A DNA stretch of 64,000 nucleotides from NCBI GenBank assembly GCA_014773175.1, contig VXCM01001329.1, forward strand, positions 62,001 through 126,000, given 5' to 3'. A program made the position numbers and the translations under genes. How positions within the stretch are numbered: position 1 is the stretch's first letter; every line of letters starts with the position of its first letter. This DNA comes from Lucifuga dentata (lineage: Eukaryota > Chordata > Actinopteri > Ophidiiformes > Bythitidae). The notes beneath the pieces were generated by a model that searched no databases, had not been told where the DNA came from, and saw only the letters and a program-made list of their open reading frames with translations. This document shows positions 1 to 12,292 of the stretch, one piece after another.

Positions 1-32
1 TGTCATTTGCTGTGCTATATCTTTCATATGTG

Positions 33-38
<6 letters not shown>

Positions 39-68
<30 letters not shown>
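39..68. repeat. (AC)n microsatellite
   Basis: A dinucleotide AC run of about 15 units. Confidence 0.97.
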
Positions 69-69
<1 letters not shown>

Positions 70-354
70 AACTCCCATGCACCAGAATCCTGTCTGAATT
101 TCTTATCTCTCTTATATTAGTGTCAATCTCTTAAAATGCAGCCTTTGCCAATTTGACATGTAAGTTTCGCCTTGACACCAGATGAAGCATTATAATATAA
201 AGTGTCGCTCTTAAATATGAAGCAGATCATGAACACACTGATCTTTTTTGGCTTTTACCTGAGACGCCCCTTATAACAACGGAACAAAGATGCACTGATT
301 AACATAAGAAAAGCTTCATAAATGAGCTTAAATGATCATTATGCTTATTTATAC

Positions 355-1214
355 TGGTGATGCAAGCCACCTTGTGCTGAATGTGAAGAAAACAGAGGAG
401 ATTGTGTTCGATCCTAACACCAATCATACACCAGTCATTATTCATAATCAGGGTACTGCTCAGGTCACCTCATACAAATACTTAGGAGTGCATATTGACA
501 GTACACTCAGTTGGAGGGTACAGGTGAATTCCCTGTGTTCTAAAATACAACAGAAGCTGTATTTTCTGAGGAGATTGAGACTGTATGGCATCAACCAAAA
601 TCTGATGTTTCTGTTTTACCAGGCTGTTTTGGAGAATGTAATCCGATATGGAATAACCCTAACCCTGACCTGATTTGGGAATTTGTCAGTTCAGCTAAAA
701 TCCCAGATTGCTCGCCTGGTTAAATCTGCTATGAAAATTGTGGGTGTTAAAAACTATCCACCTCTTCAGCTAATTTATGAACAGACTCTGGAAAAACAAG
801 TCCGGAAAACTGTGTCCGAATTCAACTCATGTCTTACAGGAAGAGCTCCAGATTTTACCTTCAGGTAGAAGATGCAGAGTCCTGCCATGCAGACTTAATC
901 ACTACAAACACTCCTTTATACCTGTGTGTATACCTCTGTGAAATGTTGAGTGTCACTGGCTTTGTGGGTGTGTGGGTGCTGGAGGGTGGGAGGTGGTTAT
1001 TATACAATGATGTATTTATGCTGTTGGTTTTGGTTCTATGTATTACATTTACTGCTTATGACAGCTCGTTGTTTTTTTTTTTTTTTNTTTTTTTTTTTTT
1101 TTGTTTTTTTTTTACTGTATTTTGATTACTTGGCATTTTGGACTTCAACACAAATTTCCCTATGGGACAAATAAAGTATATCTTACCTTATCTGATCTGA
1201 TCTGATCTGATCTG
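355..1214 (+). mobile_element. 5'-truncated L2/CR1-type LINE fragment (reverse transcriptase C-terminus and 3' tail)
   Basis: Frame 1 reads ASHLVLNVKKTEEIVFDP, then TSYKYLGVHIDSTLSW, then LYFLRRLRLYGI. This is the C-terminal segment of a non-LTR reverse transcriptase, after the catalytic palm, as in the teleost L2-like clade (YLGVxxDxxLxW and FLRRLR). The frame is broken at 672-683; reading resumes with VQLKSQIARLVKSAMKIVG, another segment of the same protein. The 3' end has CCCTATGGGACAAATAAAG followed by TCTGA repeats (1190-1214), the simple-sequence tail typical of this clade. A poly-T run with a single N (1087) sits inside. It is a dead copy. The exact clade is inferred from these motifs. 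Confidence 0.8.
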
Positions 1215-2218
1215 AACTTAACTTAACTTATTTAGCATGATGTTGTGTACTTACCATGATTCTTTTATGAATTCTACCCATAACGTGCTATTTTGCACAA
1301 TATCTCAAACATTTTTTTTTTTAGTAAAATTTGTGGAAGATAGAACATGAGACAATGAACAAATGAATAATTTTAGTTTGGATCACATTCTTAATGCAGT
1401 TCCTAGAATATTTTCAAGGATGTCTTCACACGGCAAGATGTGCATTTTGTATTACTGTGAAAGCCTTAGTGAAGGTATGTATTTTATACATACTGCATTT
1501 GTCTGTTCCCCTGTTATATTCTCATATGTATTGCTGCAACAACTGATTTTCATCCCAATTCATCACATATGTAGAGTGATCAACAAAACCTACATATTTG
1601 TGGTAAAGCTGCAACTGAGAATCAATATCTGAATTTTTAAGACTGTTATTCCACAGCGCAGGAAATATGGAAAGTGAGATCCAACTCGAATTGATTAACA
1701 TCTGTTGCAAAAGGCAAAGCAGGTCGGATTTGTTAAGCAGCTGACAAAAAAAAAAAAAAAANAAAAAAAAAAAAAAAAGAAAAAAGAAAAAAGAAAAAAA
1801 AATTAAATTCTGGCAGAAAGAAAAGTAGAGCAACAGACTGGAAAATTTAAGCCAAGATTCCAGAGCTTATGCCAGATACTTTGTGCACAAAAAACCCCAA
1901 AACAAAACAAAAACAAACAAACAAACAAAAAAAAAAAACTCTTTAACAGTGTTCATTTAGGATATCATATGGCGTCCTGGTCTTGGCCTGCCTTTCCTTA
2001 CTTTAATATTCATCCCTCTACTTTGTGCTTCACGTAACTCTAAAGATGGCATTGCTTTGGTTACACTGTTCTCCGTGTGTCCCCGGGCGCCGCTACACCC
2101 AAGACATTGATTCGGTCACCAAACGGTGTGTGTGTGTGTGTGTGTACAACAACAGAGCAGAGTTTTGTCCTGAGATGAACTCTGCAGCAGCCACGGTGAC
2201 GGCTGTTTGCTGCTGACG

Positions 2219-2655
2219 GAGAGAAGAAAGAAAAGGAGGGAAAGCAAAAGGGAGGGGAGGGTAGAAAACAGATAAAAAGAAAAGGAATGACAAAGGAGAG
2301 GGACAGGAGATGGAAGAGGAGAGATTTAAAGACCGAGAGAGAGATAGATGGTGACAAGGAAAACAAGAAAGTCTGACAAAAAAAGAGGGAAAGAATGGCG
2401 AAAGAGGGCAACATGAAAAAAAGAGAAAGGAAGAGAGCCAGGAGAGAAGCAGAGCAACAGGAAGGAGAGAGAGGAGGAGGAGAAACATAGGAAAGGGAAG
2501 AGAGGGAGAAGAGTGGAAAGAGTATGAGAGTAGATGACAGTCAGGAAAAGGAAGAGAGAGAGAGCCAAAGAGAAAGACAGGGAATAGAGAGAGAGCAACA
2601 GGAAAAGAGAGGCATGTAAACCAGAGAGAAACATGAAAAATGAAAGAGAGTCAAG

Positions 2656-2718
<63 letters not shown>

Positions 2719-2736
2719 AGGTAGAGGGAGAGAAGG
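2219..2736 (+). repeat. ~520-bp purine-rich tract with (GA)n core
   Basis: The plus strand is overwhelmingly A and G for about half a kilobase, composed of GAGA, GGAAG and AAAGA blocks. A pure (GA)n run of more than 25 units lies at 2660-2715. Long open frames on the minus strand here are only poly-Ser/Leu/Phe artefacts of the composition. A preceding (GT)n run lies at 2125-2144. Confidence 0.95.
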
Positions 2737-3340
2737 TGAACCTTTGCCAACACCGTGAAATTTCCTCGACTCACAGCAATAATGGCTCTGAATAATAGGC
2801 CGATTTAGTAGCTCAGCACCAATAAAACACGCCAGTGCTGCTCACTTTTCTCAGCTTGATGGACAAAATAAGTGTCTCAAATCAATCAGCTTCTCATTGT
2901 TCTGTATGCACTGTACCCACAATGCTCAGCTTCACGAACACGAGGAAGTCAGGGGGAGGTGGGAGGCAGTGGTGGTGGGTTTGTGGGTGTGAATGATCAT
3001 TCCCAGCTGCTTCTTACACTGTAAGAAAAGACACGTCACATTTGTGTGGCTGTACCGCTCAATCTGCATACCGTAGTTTTACTGTCATTCATGTAATTCA
3101 TTCAATGTGAGCGTCCAGAGATGTAGTTTCATTGGAATTAGCTGTTTTAGCATTAGCATAATGTAAACAAATACAGTAAGTTTAGGGTTTTTTGGGGTTT
3201 TTTTGTTTTTTTTGTTTTTTTTTTTAGTTTTTGCTACCACTTTCAGATCTATTTCATAACCTTTAATCAGTATTTCCCCATCTACATGGCTCTGTCTAGC
3301 TGAATCAGACTCAGATACCTTAACTTGCTTATGCAAAATT

Positions 3341-3754
3341 ACCGGAGATTTTGCATGTTTGAGCCCAATAAATACAATTTTCATATACTGGTAATACACC
3401 CACCTTAAAATTCAAATGTTTCACCTGCTAACATGTATGTCCAAATGTAGAAGGCATGGTCCTTTTTAATTTCTTGGTAAAAACCATTTTCTCCTGGGAC
3501 TATATTTCCTAGCGGAGACATACATTATCTTCCATGCAGCTCTATGTTGCTTAAATGAAGTTATCTGACAAAACAATAAGAGCAATGTTTAGGTTTGCTG
3601 TGATAGATTGCCAATCGCCAGGAACATTTCAAGTCTCTACAAGTTGATTTTAATAGCATATTACAGCATGTTTTTGAAAATGATTGGCAGTAATGTAGCA
3701 TGGCGGGTTGTATTTATTGGGATCAAGCACACAAAATCACTGGTGTTCCTTTAA
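3341..3754 (+). mobile_element. TTAA-ended MITE, copy 1 (internally deleted)
   Basis: The left end is partial (ACCGGAGATTTTGCATG). The core includes TTCTCCTGGGACTATATT and GGAGACATACATTATCTTCC. The right end reads GTTCCTTTAAG with TTAA at 3751-3754. About 414 bp remain, with the left terminal repeat shortened. It has the same orientation as copies 2, 5, 7 and 10. Confidence 0.8.
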
Positions 3755-4567
3755 GAAATGTGACATAGTAAATCAGCATAACTCACTATTTTGAGGCAGC
3801 CAGGTAGCTTACTTTTTAAAAGATGATGTGACTTGTTTTTTTTCTTACAGTGGACAAATTATTTTGTCCCGCTGCCAGAGGCAAACCTTGTAACTGGTTG
3901 TGGTGAACTGGAGGATTACGTCCTCTTTACAGGCTGAGAAAACTCTCTGAACTCTTATGAAACCTCTGCAAAAACCATCAGATTGTGTCTTCAAGGCAAA
4001 AAGAAAGCGGTTTTTATTAGCTCCTCCAAATCTCACATTGCAAAGAAATGAGGTCTGAATCCGAAAGTGACTGAAGGAAAGAAAGCAGACATCTATGAAA
4101 TAGTGAAATCTCTGCTTTTGTCTCGTGTCAGAGCATCTGTGCAGCTAAAAGCTCGTTATTGTGCTGTCGCCCTTGGTTTTAGCTGTTATGATTAATGATG
4201 CGGAGCGTGATGGTCAACTATGGCCAACTCACCTACGCTCTAAAGACCAGCTTTTTAGCGTTTTGTCTCTGCAGCGACAGCCATTATGACATTAGATTTT
4301 AGTATCAGGGGAGTTTCCTCATCCTGTTCAGTGTGGAGTGAAAGTGGAACACCTGTGTGCGCTTCAAAGAGAAAAGAGCTTTTTCCACAGAGAGTTGATG
4401 AAAGCTTTTCATCCATGCTGCTTGATGAGAGCCAGTAAGCATTATGGAAATGCACAACAAAGAAAAATACAGTACAAGTAATGGAGAGTGGGAGTGGAGG
4501 GGGGTTAACGCTGAAAAGGAAACGTAAAGAGAGATATGAGATCCACACAGCAGGATTCTGGTGCACA

Positions 4568-4606
4568 GGAGGTGTGTGTGGTGTGGTGTGGTGTGTGTGT
4601 GTGTGC
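4568..4606. repeat. (GT)n-rich microsatellite
   Basis: An imperfect GT run with GGTGT variants. Confidence 0.9.
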
Positions 4607-4826
4607 TTGTGAGAAAAAGAAACAGAGGGCAGCAGACTGAGGAAGAGGTGCAGGGCCACAAAAATCTGAGCAAGATTGGATCAAAATTCATCAAAAAGAC
4701 TGACTGATCAACTGAATGGGCTTAAATATCAAATGTATTGATCACTAACATATGTGAGGAAAATCCCGTTTAAAATATCACCCACATTTCATACTGCTAA
4801 AATTAACCACCAGACTGACACAGGTC

Positions 4827-5383
4827 TTAAAGGGCCATAGCGGCGATTTTGCATGTTGAAGCTACTACTCGCATACACATTACTGCAAAAACAATTTCCA
4901 AAACATAAAACTGTTTTATTTCACTTTTCCTGTTATTTTATCAAATCTCCTAATCTTTCAAAATCAAATGTTCAGGTGATACATCCACCTTAAAATTCAA
5001 TGTTTTGTCTGTTAACACACATGTCCAAATGTAGAAGGGATGGTCATGTTTAATTTCTCAAGGTAAGCTGTTTTCTCCTGGGACTATATTCGGTGGCGGA
5101 GACATACATTGTCTTCTGCACAGCTCCATGTTGGATCAGTTAAATAAAGTTATTTTGACAAAAAAAAAAAAAAAAAAAATTAGTAGACGTGTTCACTGTG
5201 ATGAATTACTTATCTCAAGCATGTTTCAAGTGGAATGAACTGAAACCAAAGGTAGCCTGGAAGGTATGAAAAACTATTTCTAATATTTAGTATATTTTGG
5301 GAAATGATTGTCAGTAGCGTAACATATGTGCTGGTTGTTTATATTGGGCTCAAACATGCAAAATTGCCAGCATTATCCTTTAA
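4827..5383 (+). mobile_element. TTAA-ended MITE, copy 2
   Basis: A full-length copy of 557 bp. It starts TTAAAGGGCCATAGCGGCG and ends CAGCATTATCCTTTAA, so both ends carry TTAA. The core includes AATAAAGTTATTTTGAC followed by an A run (about 5161-5179), and the two termini are imperfect inverted repeats. Confidence 0.87.
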
Positions 5384-6789
5384 TTTTTGTGCTTTTCTGA
5401 CATACAACACCATAGGAGCACCTCTTTTAAGGTAAATGCTAAAAGATGTCAGTAACAGGTGTTTATGAATGAGGCAACATTTGCACTTATCAATGCATTA
5501 AGTCTGGCACTGTGTTTTATGAATTCCCATAAATTTTCTTTAATTCTCCATTTTTGTCAGCCATGATGAACTGCTTTGCTCTCAAGCCTCCAAAGCTATC
5601 TGTTTTCAAGCCAGGTTTGTTGGCAATTTTTTAAATTCCACTTTTGGGTTGATGCTACACTGTACCAGATAGAAGGGTACAAGTGTGGTAAAAACAAAAG
5701 TAAAGATTTCCTTCTGTAAAAATTGGATCAATAAATAGCTGTTTGTTCCTGTAGATGGATCTAAGAACATGAATTATTTCTTTTCTAAATAAACAGAAGA
5801 GCGTAAGCAGCTATGCCATGTTTCAAAGCCTTTAGCTGGACGAGTCCCTCCATCCCCACCGGCTGCACCGATACAAATCTAAGACGGCCGTTTTCATCCT
5901 GAGCATTCCGTGTCTGAACCGTTGCCAGTAAAGAGTGAAAAATCCAGCCGGCTGCCTGAAACCAACAGCAATATCTGAAACCAACTTTGTAATTACGGCT
6001 TGTTGGCAATGTGAGAGTCCAATCGTTTATAGGAGCAATAACTAAGATCTATGCTGCCACACAGCACAAAGTGATCATAATACATCTGCAGGAGGATGAT
6101 GGGCGTTTTTGATCAATACCAGTGACTCAGATGCTACTTCAGCCTCTGTGATATCAGGGTTTTTGAAACAGATTTTTGAGCGTATTGGAACAAAAACTCC
6201 TCACAGGTCAAATTTTCAGATGCTTCCAGTTCCTGCTTGGACTGATTTCCAGACTCAACTGCTTCATTATTCCTTCTGACTTTGGTTTCTTGTTGTTAGG
6301 GAGGTTAACTGGCCTGAAATAATCAGTGACTGATACACAGCATTTGTCCACTTGACACCATTAGCCAGGCTATGCTGGTTTGGCTGCAACTACTTTAAAA
6401 TTCAAAAGGTGAAAAAAAGACTAAAGACGGCTGGAGAATTTTTTGATTCAGAAATGTGACAGATTTAAAACTGATGGGAGGAGGGATTTGATTTGATCAC
6501 TCAAAATAGGGCAGAACAGTCAGCCAGACTCAAGTTTTCACATATTCCTCTTCAAAATGTATGAATTCATCCATGTAGAGTATAACCATAATAGAAACAT
6601 CCAAATACAGACATCAAACTCAAGATATTGATGACAAACACCAGCTGGGTCCGTTATGGTTTTATATGGTATTATATATGTATAAACAATAAAAACCACA
6701 GAAACATGATAGGCTGCACAAGTAGCTGGAACTAAAATCTGGACCACAGGGTTTTGCTACGAACAAGAAAAATATCTTTCCTTGATAAA

Positions 6790-7382
6790 TTAAAGGATCA
6801 TACTGGCGATTGTGCATATTTGAGCCCATTATATATACAATCTGCAAATACGTTACATTATTGACAACCATTTCCCAAAGCATACTACTTTCGCAGTAAA
6901 TTTCAGAATTGTTTTTCCTACCTTCCAGACTACACGTTGGGTTCAGTTCACTCCAGTACGCTATCAAAATCAACTTGTAGAGACTTGAAATGCTCTTGAG
7001 ATATGTAATCCAACACAGTGAACAACAAGTCTATTCGTTTTATTTGCCGAAGTCACTATATAACCGATCCAACACATAGCTGCATGAAACACGATGTATT
7101 TCTCCACCAGGAAATATAGTCCCAAGAGAAGATGGCTTTTACGAGAAATTAAAATGACTGTGCCCTCTACAGTCATGCATAAGTGATAGAAGGCAAAACA
7201 TTGAATTTTAAAGTGGGCGTATCACCTGAACATCTGATTTTGAAAGATTAGGGGATTTAAAAACTAACAAGAAAACTAAAATATGGTTTTGTGTTTTGGA
7301 AATCAGTTGTCAGTGACGTAACATGTATGCGGGTAGTATATATTGGGCTCAAACATGTATGATCGCTGGTATGGTCCTTTAA
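6790..7382 (-). mobile_element. TTAA-ended MITE, copy 3
   Basis: A 593-bp copy in reverse orientation. It starts TTAAAGGATCATACTGGCG and ends CTGGTATGGTCCTTTAA. Terminal inverted repeats of roughly 85-90 bp are recognisable through GAGCCCA and ACAACCATTTCCCAAA at the left, and their reverse complements at the right. Confidence 0.88.
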
Positions 7383-8127
7383 GGTTACACAAAACATTTA
7401 GTTAATAAGGATAAAACAAAAATAAAACTGTAACTGCCTTGTAGATCATATGAGAACATCATAATATTTAATAAGACAGGAGGCCTCTCAGGGTCACTGC
7501 ACTTCAATGCACAACATATTCTAAATTACATTCGTTATATATAAATCATAACCTTTCTGGTTTGTTATCTTATTGCTGAGACTTTGGAAAATATTCATCA
7601 TTTTGAAACTGCTTCTGCTAAGGCAACTCCAGTCAGACTAATTTGCTGTATGATGAAGTGCTCTGCATGACTGCACTCGTGTCGATATAAAAGTAAATGA
7701 GCAGGTTTAAACGCCGCTTTGTTAAATTTCTTTATGAATATGCCGATGTGCCTCTTCCTCACCAAACCACTGCGAGCACTGATCTGCAGAATCTGCACAA
7801 TTTAACCATTTATGCTTGCAGAGATTCTGATTTCCCAGAATAGCATTGGAGAATGGAAATGACCTGAGAGGATGTACTCGGCATCATTCGTATAATAAGT
7901 GTAGGAATTACTGTGGCAAAATTACACATTTTAATATCTTTCCTGCTGTTTTACGTGAAATTTTTCTTTGTGGTGGCATTTTCACTCAGCAACAAGGATG
8001 TCATCAAATCAAAATCTGTCATCTCTCAACAGAAACAAACCTTGATTCTTTATTTCAGGATTCCTTCATCTTTTTCAGCAATGTCTTGCTTTATACCAAC
8101 TCAGACATCATGATATTGTTATAGATA

Positions 8128-8132
8128 GAATA

Positions 8133-8170
<38 letters not shown>

Positions 8171-8177
8171 NTTTTTT
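8128..8177. repeat. (AT)n followed by poly-T with single N
   Basis: An AT dinucleotide run passes into a T run interrupted by N at 8171. Confidence 0.95.
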
Positions 8178-8348
8178 CTCTGATGTATCCCTGAAAGCAT
8201 CCAGCTACAAAAAACAACAGCTTTTGAAAACACAAAAGAAGATAATCAGGCTTTAAACACCACAATAAAAATATAAAAAGTCTTCATTTCTACATGTTCA
8301 ACATCAGAATACAGCCAACATGAATATGTTAATATTTATAATCACCAT

Positions 8349-8349
<1 letters not shown>

Positions 8350-8413
<64 letters not shown>
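8350..8413. repeat. (GATA)n microsatellite
   Basis: About 16 uninterrupted GATA units. Confidence 0.98.
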
Positions 8414-8415
<2 letters not shown>

Positions 8416-8482
8416 TAGACAGGGTATCTGCAGGTTCAGGCATGTTAAATTTAAGACTTTTTAAATGCCTGTTAGGATGGAT

Positions 8483-9075
8483 TTAAAGGACCATACCACC
8501 CATTTTGCATGTTTGAGCCTAATACTGTATATTCTATTTTCATACACATAAGGTTACTGACAATCATTTCCCAAAGCATACTACTGGAACAGTGAGTTAT
8601 TTTTTTTATTTATTTTTTCCAGACCACCATTGGTTTCAGTTCATTCTGGTACGCTATTAAAATCAACCTGTTGATATTTGAAACGTTCTTGGGATAGGTA
8701 ATCCATCATCATAAACAAGACATATATTCAGTTTTTTGGAAGTTTTGTAATTTTACCATTTAAGTGCAATAAAAAGCACGGAGTGAATGTATGTCTCGAC
8801 CGGAGAATATAGTCCCAAAAGAAGATCTGTGTTTATCAAAAATTTAAATGACCATGACATCATAAGGCTGCATAACTATTAGTAGGCAAAGCATTGATTT
8901 TTAAGATGGGTGTATCACTTGAATATTTGATTTTGAAAGTTTAAGAGGTTTTGCAAAATATTAGGAAAGCTGAAATACGGTTTTATCCTTTGGGAAATGA
9001 TTGTCAGTAACCTTACGTATATGAAAATTGAATATATTAGGCTCAAACATGCAAAATGGGGGTATGGTCCTTTAA
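8483..9075 (-). mobile_element. TTAA-ended MITE, copy 4
   Basis: A 593-bp copy, the same length as copy 3. It starts TTAAAGGACCATACCACCC and ends GGGGGTATGGTCCTTTAA. Core and orientation are as in copy 3. Confidence 0.88.
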
Positions 9076-9591
9076 GACCAACTTCACATGGCAAAAAGTA
9101 TACAACAGCACCAAATTACTTTAGGTTTAGGGACATTATTTAGATTTAAATTATTGATTTACATTTTTTTTTGTCCAAATATGTCTACTGGCTCATAAAG
9201 GGGCGACTGAAAGGCAAGCAACTAAAAAAAAAAAAACAAAAAAAAAAACAAAAAAAACTGAAAACAAAGAATATTAAAATACAATGTCTGTGGTGACTGG
9301 ACTGTATCATAAACCTGCAGACATTTCACACAAAGATTAATGTAAAGTTTGACTCAAACATTACAAAGTAGTAATGCCTCCTGTAAACTGAACATGGACT
9401 CTATCTGCTCTCATCACACAATCTGACATGGAGCTCAGACAATCTGAGCTCTGTACTGCATGGAGTATAATCAACATTTTAACATAGATATAAATAAACA
9501 ATGTTTGGTTTCGTGAGCTTTGCCATCAAGGTTCCTGTCTGGGTGATAGTTAAACTAAACTAATAGTTAAACTAAACTAATCTAGACAATC

Positions 9592-9800
9592 AAAAGGCCT
9601 GGTGGCATCTGATCATAGTTTTGCAAACCTTGTGACACCAAAACCCAAATAATAATTGCAATTCTCCAGCTGTGATCCCTGGAGATTCTTTGGTCGCTTG
9701 AACCATCATCTTCACTGTGTGTGGGGTCAGTATACACCCACATTCTCTTCTAGGCTCATTGAGAAAATTATTTGTTTCATGATAAGAATTTCTTTTTCCT
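9592..9800 (-). mobile_element. weak Tc1-like transposase fragment
   Basis: The minus-strand frame reads PHTVKMMVQATKESPGITAG followed by ELQ. This resembles the second helix-turn-helix segment of Tc1-like transposases (pattern RxxxxLVxxVxxxPxxTxxELQ). No terminal repeats or catalytic part were found. The likeness is short and could be wrong. Confidence 0.4.
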
Positions 9801-11714
9801 TTCAATTATTTTATTTTAATTAAAGGTTATATATATATATATCTTGAATGAAAGATCAAGAGGATAAACATAAAAAAAAAAAAAAATCACAGCCCATTTT
9901 GCTTTGGTTTACCATGGTTGCCAATATTAGTGGAGGGCACTATAAGTGTATTGCTATAACAGTCATCCTCAAAGCCTGGACTTCGAGCTGGATCTGGACA
10001 GAACCACAACTGTCTCTGGAGTCTGAGCAAATGATACTTTTCATATTATTATTTGTATTATCTGTGAGACATCGCTGTAACGCAATGAGTCAAAATTCTC
10101 CACTTTCTCCGCAGTGGAGAAAGCAAAACCAAATGTCCGACTGCTCCATTGTCCATGTGAGAATGTCTGCTCTGCTTTGGTGTGTCCAATTACATTCAGC
10201 GTCCTGTCATCTCCATGACAACAATGGGCTGACACGCTTGGGCTCATTGAGAGTTGACAGCGCAGCTAGTTTTGTCAGCACCCCTCCCCATCCTCCTGCT
10301 TGATACCTTAAATTCCCAGTAAAAATTCAGATCCCACTCCGACTCTGGCTTTACTGACTTTAATAACCTTTACCCATTTTTAATAAGACCTTTGTCTTAT
10401 TAAAAATTTTCTTTGTGGACCTTTAAAATTTGTATGAGTACCCCTGTGAGTACCCCTGTGCTATAAAGTAAAACCTGCTAACACACGACTCTCGATGGCT
10501 CTCAATGTAGGTTGTTGGCTTATTAAAACTTTGCTTTGGGAAGTGTCGCCATTTTGTGTACGCTGCATGAGAGCTTGTTAGGCTGTATCCAAAACAACAG
10601 TATGGGTGGAGAAGAACCAGATGTAGCCACTGGCAGATGGTTCAAGTGACACAGAGTCTGTCCAACATTTTTACTCATGACATCATCACCAGATGGTTTA
10701 CTCATTAACACCCACCCTCTCAAAACAGTGAAAATGCTGTGCTGGAAGAGTTAAAATAAATAAATAAATAAATCATAGTTCTAAGGAAACACTGAGTGAA
10801 AATTAGTGTTGATAAGATTAATTAAAATAGTGAACTCCATCCAGACAGCAGTTTTTTTTTGTTTTTTTTTGCCATAAATAGTTAAAAATGCTTCTCATTC
10901 AGGCAAATACATCAGAGTTAATTTCTAAAACTGCATCCATTTTGAAAAGACATGACCTTTGCTAAATATCTCAACAGTGTGGATGATTGTACGAATGTTA
11001 CGTATTGAAATGAATCCAGTAACCTCTTATGTGTGACATTTTGGAAGATTCCTCACAACATACAGCACATTCAAATGAAAAATTCCCATTTCTGAAATAC
11101 AGAGCAGAGACTGATTTCTGTATTTTGTTCTCTCAGCACACATTTGGCTGAGATGAACTGAGTGAACCGGAGGGAAGGCGGCCAGCGATCGCACTTGGCA
11201 CGTTTCTCTGTTCCACTTCAACTCGATCCAAGTGCTGTGTTGCCTGCAGTGTCCCGGTTTGGCCCACTACCACCAAATGACCAACAGTGAAGTAGGTATT
11301 AGCAGTGCAGCCTGTGGTTTTTGCAGCCCCAGTACAGAAAAATAAATAAATAAAAAAAATAAAAAAATGAGGGCATAAAATATGGCTCTCTGGATTCAAA
11401 GAAAACACGAGGTAAGTGAGACAGGAATTGATGCATTGCAGGTTAAATGGACAATAAATAAATGCTGTCAGTGCAGATTTATCAATTTCTGGTAGCTGTC
11501 AAGCAGCAAGCCATTCTCCTCTCAATATCATATTTTCCTTTTATTTTACTTTCCATTTTATTATCCAGCTTCAAAAAAATGCATGCTTCATCAGAGTTAA
11601 CAGTCAGTCAGTGCCAACACAAGCCTTTTCTGTACCAGACATCTCAGATACGTCCGCTAAGAGGATACAAAGGCGTAACACATAATCTTCAAATACTGGA
11701 CACATTCAGGCAAA

Positions 11715-12225
11715 GGACAGTAACAAAGTATATTTGCTCAAGTATACTGAAGTATAAGTTTGACGTATAAAGGGAAATCTAAAATTTGTTTGTACTGCCA
11801 TTACATGGAAAACTCAGAATTCAGCCTTTTTTTTTAATGATATAGCACAATGCATTTTAAACTGTCAACAAGTTCAGAAAGGAAAACAGGTTGGAGTGTG
11901 TATTCAACTTATAGAGAACTGACCTCAAATTTGGGATATTTTTACTTCATTCTGGCATTTTCATTTTTTCTTTTCACCATATCAAAACCTCTATCTCCAG
12001 TTATTGATATATTATTATGTACCAGATACATCTTAATGCATTTATCAGTGATGTAATACAGAGATCATTCTTCACAATGAGTATATTAACTTTTTATACT
12101 TGAGTACATTTCTAATAATAATAATACTTATGGAAGACTTTACTTACAGTCAAGTATTTTACCATTGTGGTATTAGTAGTTTTACTTAGGTAAGTGATTG
12201 AGTACATCATCCGCCACTTATTTCA
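11715..12225. mobile_element. decayed AAGTACTTG-type repeat
   Basis: Shares pieces with the 19.2-kb repeat: CTCAAGTATACTGAAGTA, TACTTGAGTACATTTCTAA and a terminal AAGTGATTGAGTACATC followed by ATCCGCCACT. The boundaries are uncertain. Confidence 0.45.
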
Positions 12226-12292
12226 TTCTTATCGGTCACATTTACATATCAACAAACTTGCAAGACTTCTTTTCCAGCAGTAAAGCAATATG

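Larger units (their letters stand above)
1..12292. other. 3' flanking intergenic DNA of ANKRD50
   Basis: No gene is supported here. The region contains an L2-like LINE remnant, simple repeats, a long purine-rich tract, four MITE copies (3.3, 4.8, 6.8 and 8.5 kb), a weak Tc1-like fragment (9.6-9.8 kb) and part of an AAGTACTTG-type repeat near 11.7-12.2 kb. The gaps between these (for example 5.4-6.4 and 7.4-8.1 kb) have short open frames without family likeness. Confidence 0.75.

Noticed and set aside
2061..2774. Minus-strand open frames rich in Ser, Leu and Phe
   Set aside because: They arise from translating the purine-rich tract in reverse; low complexity, no domains.
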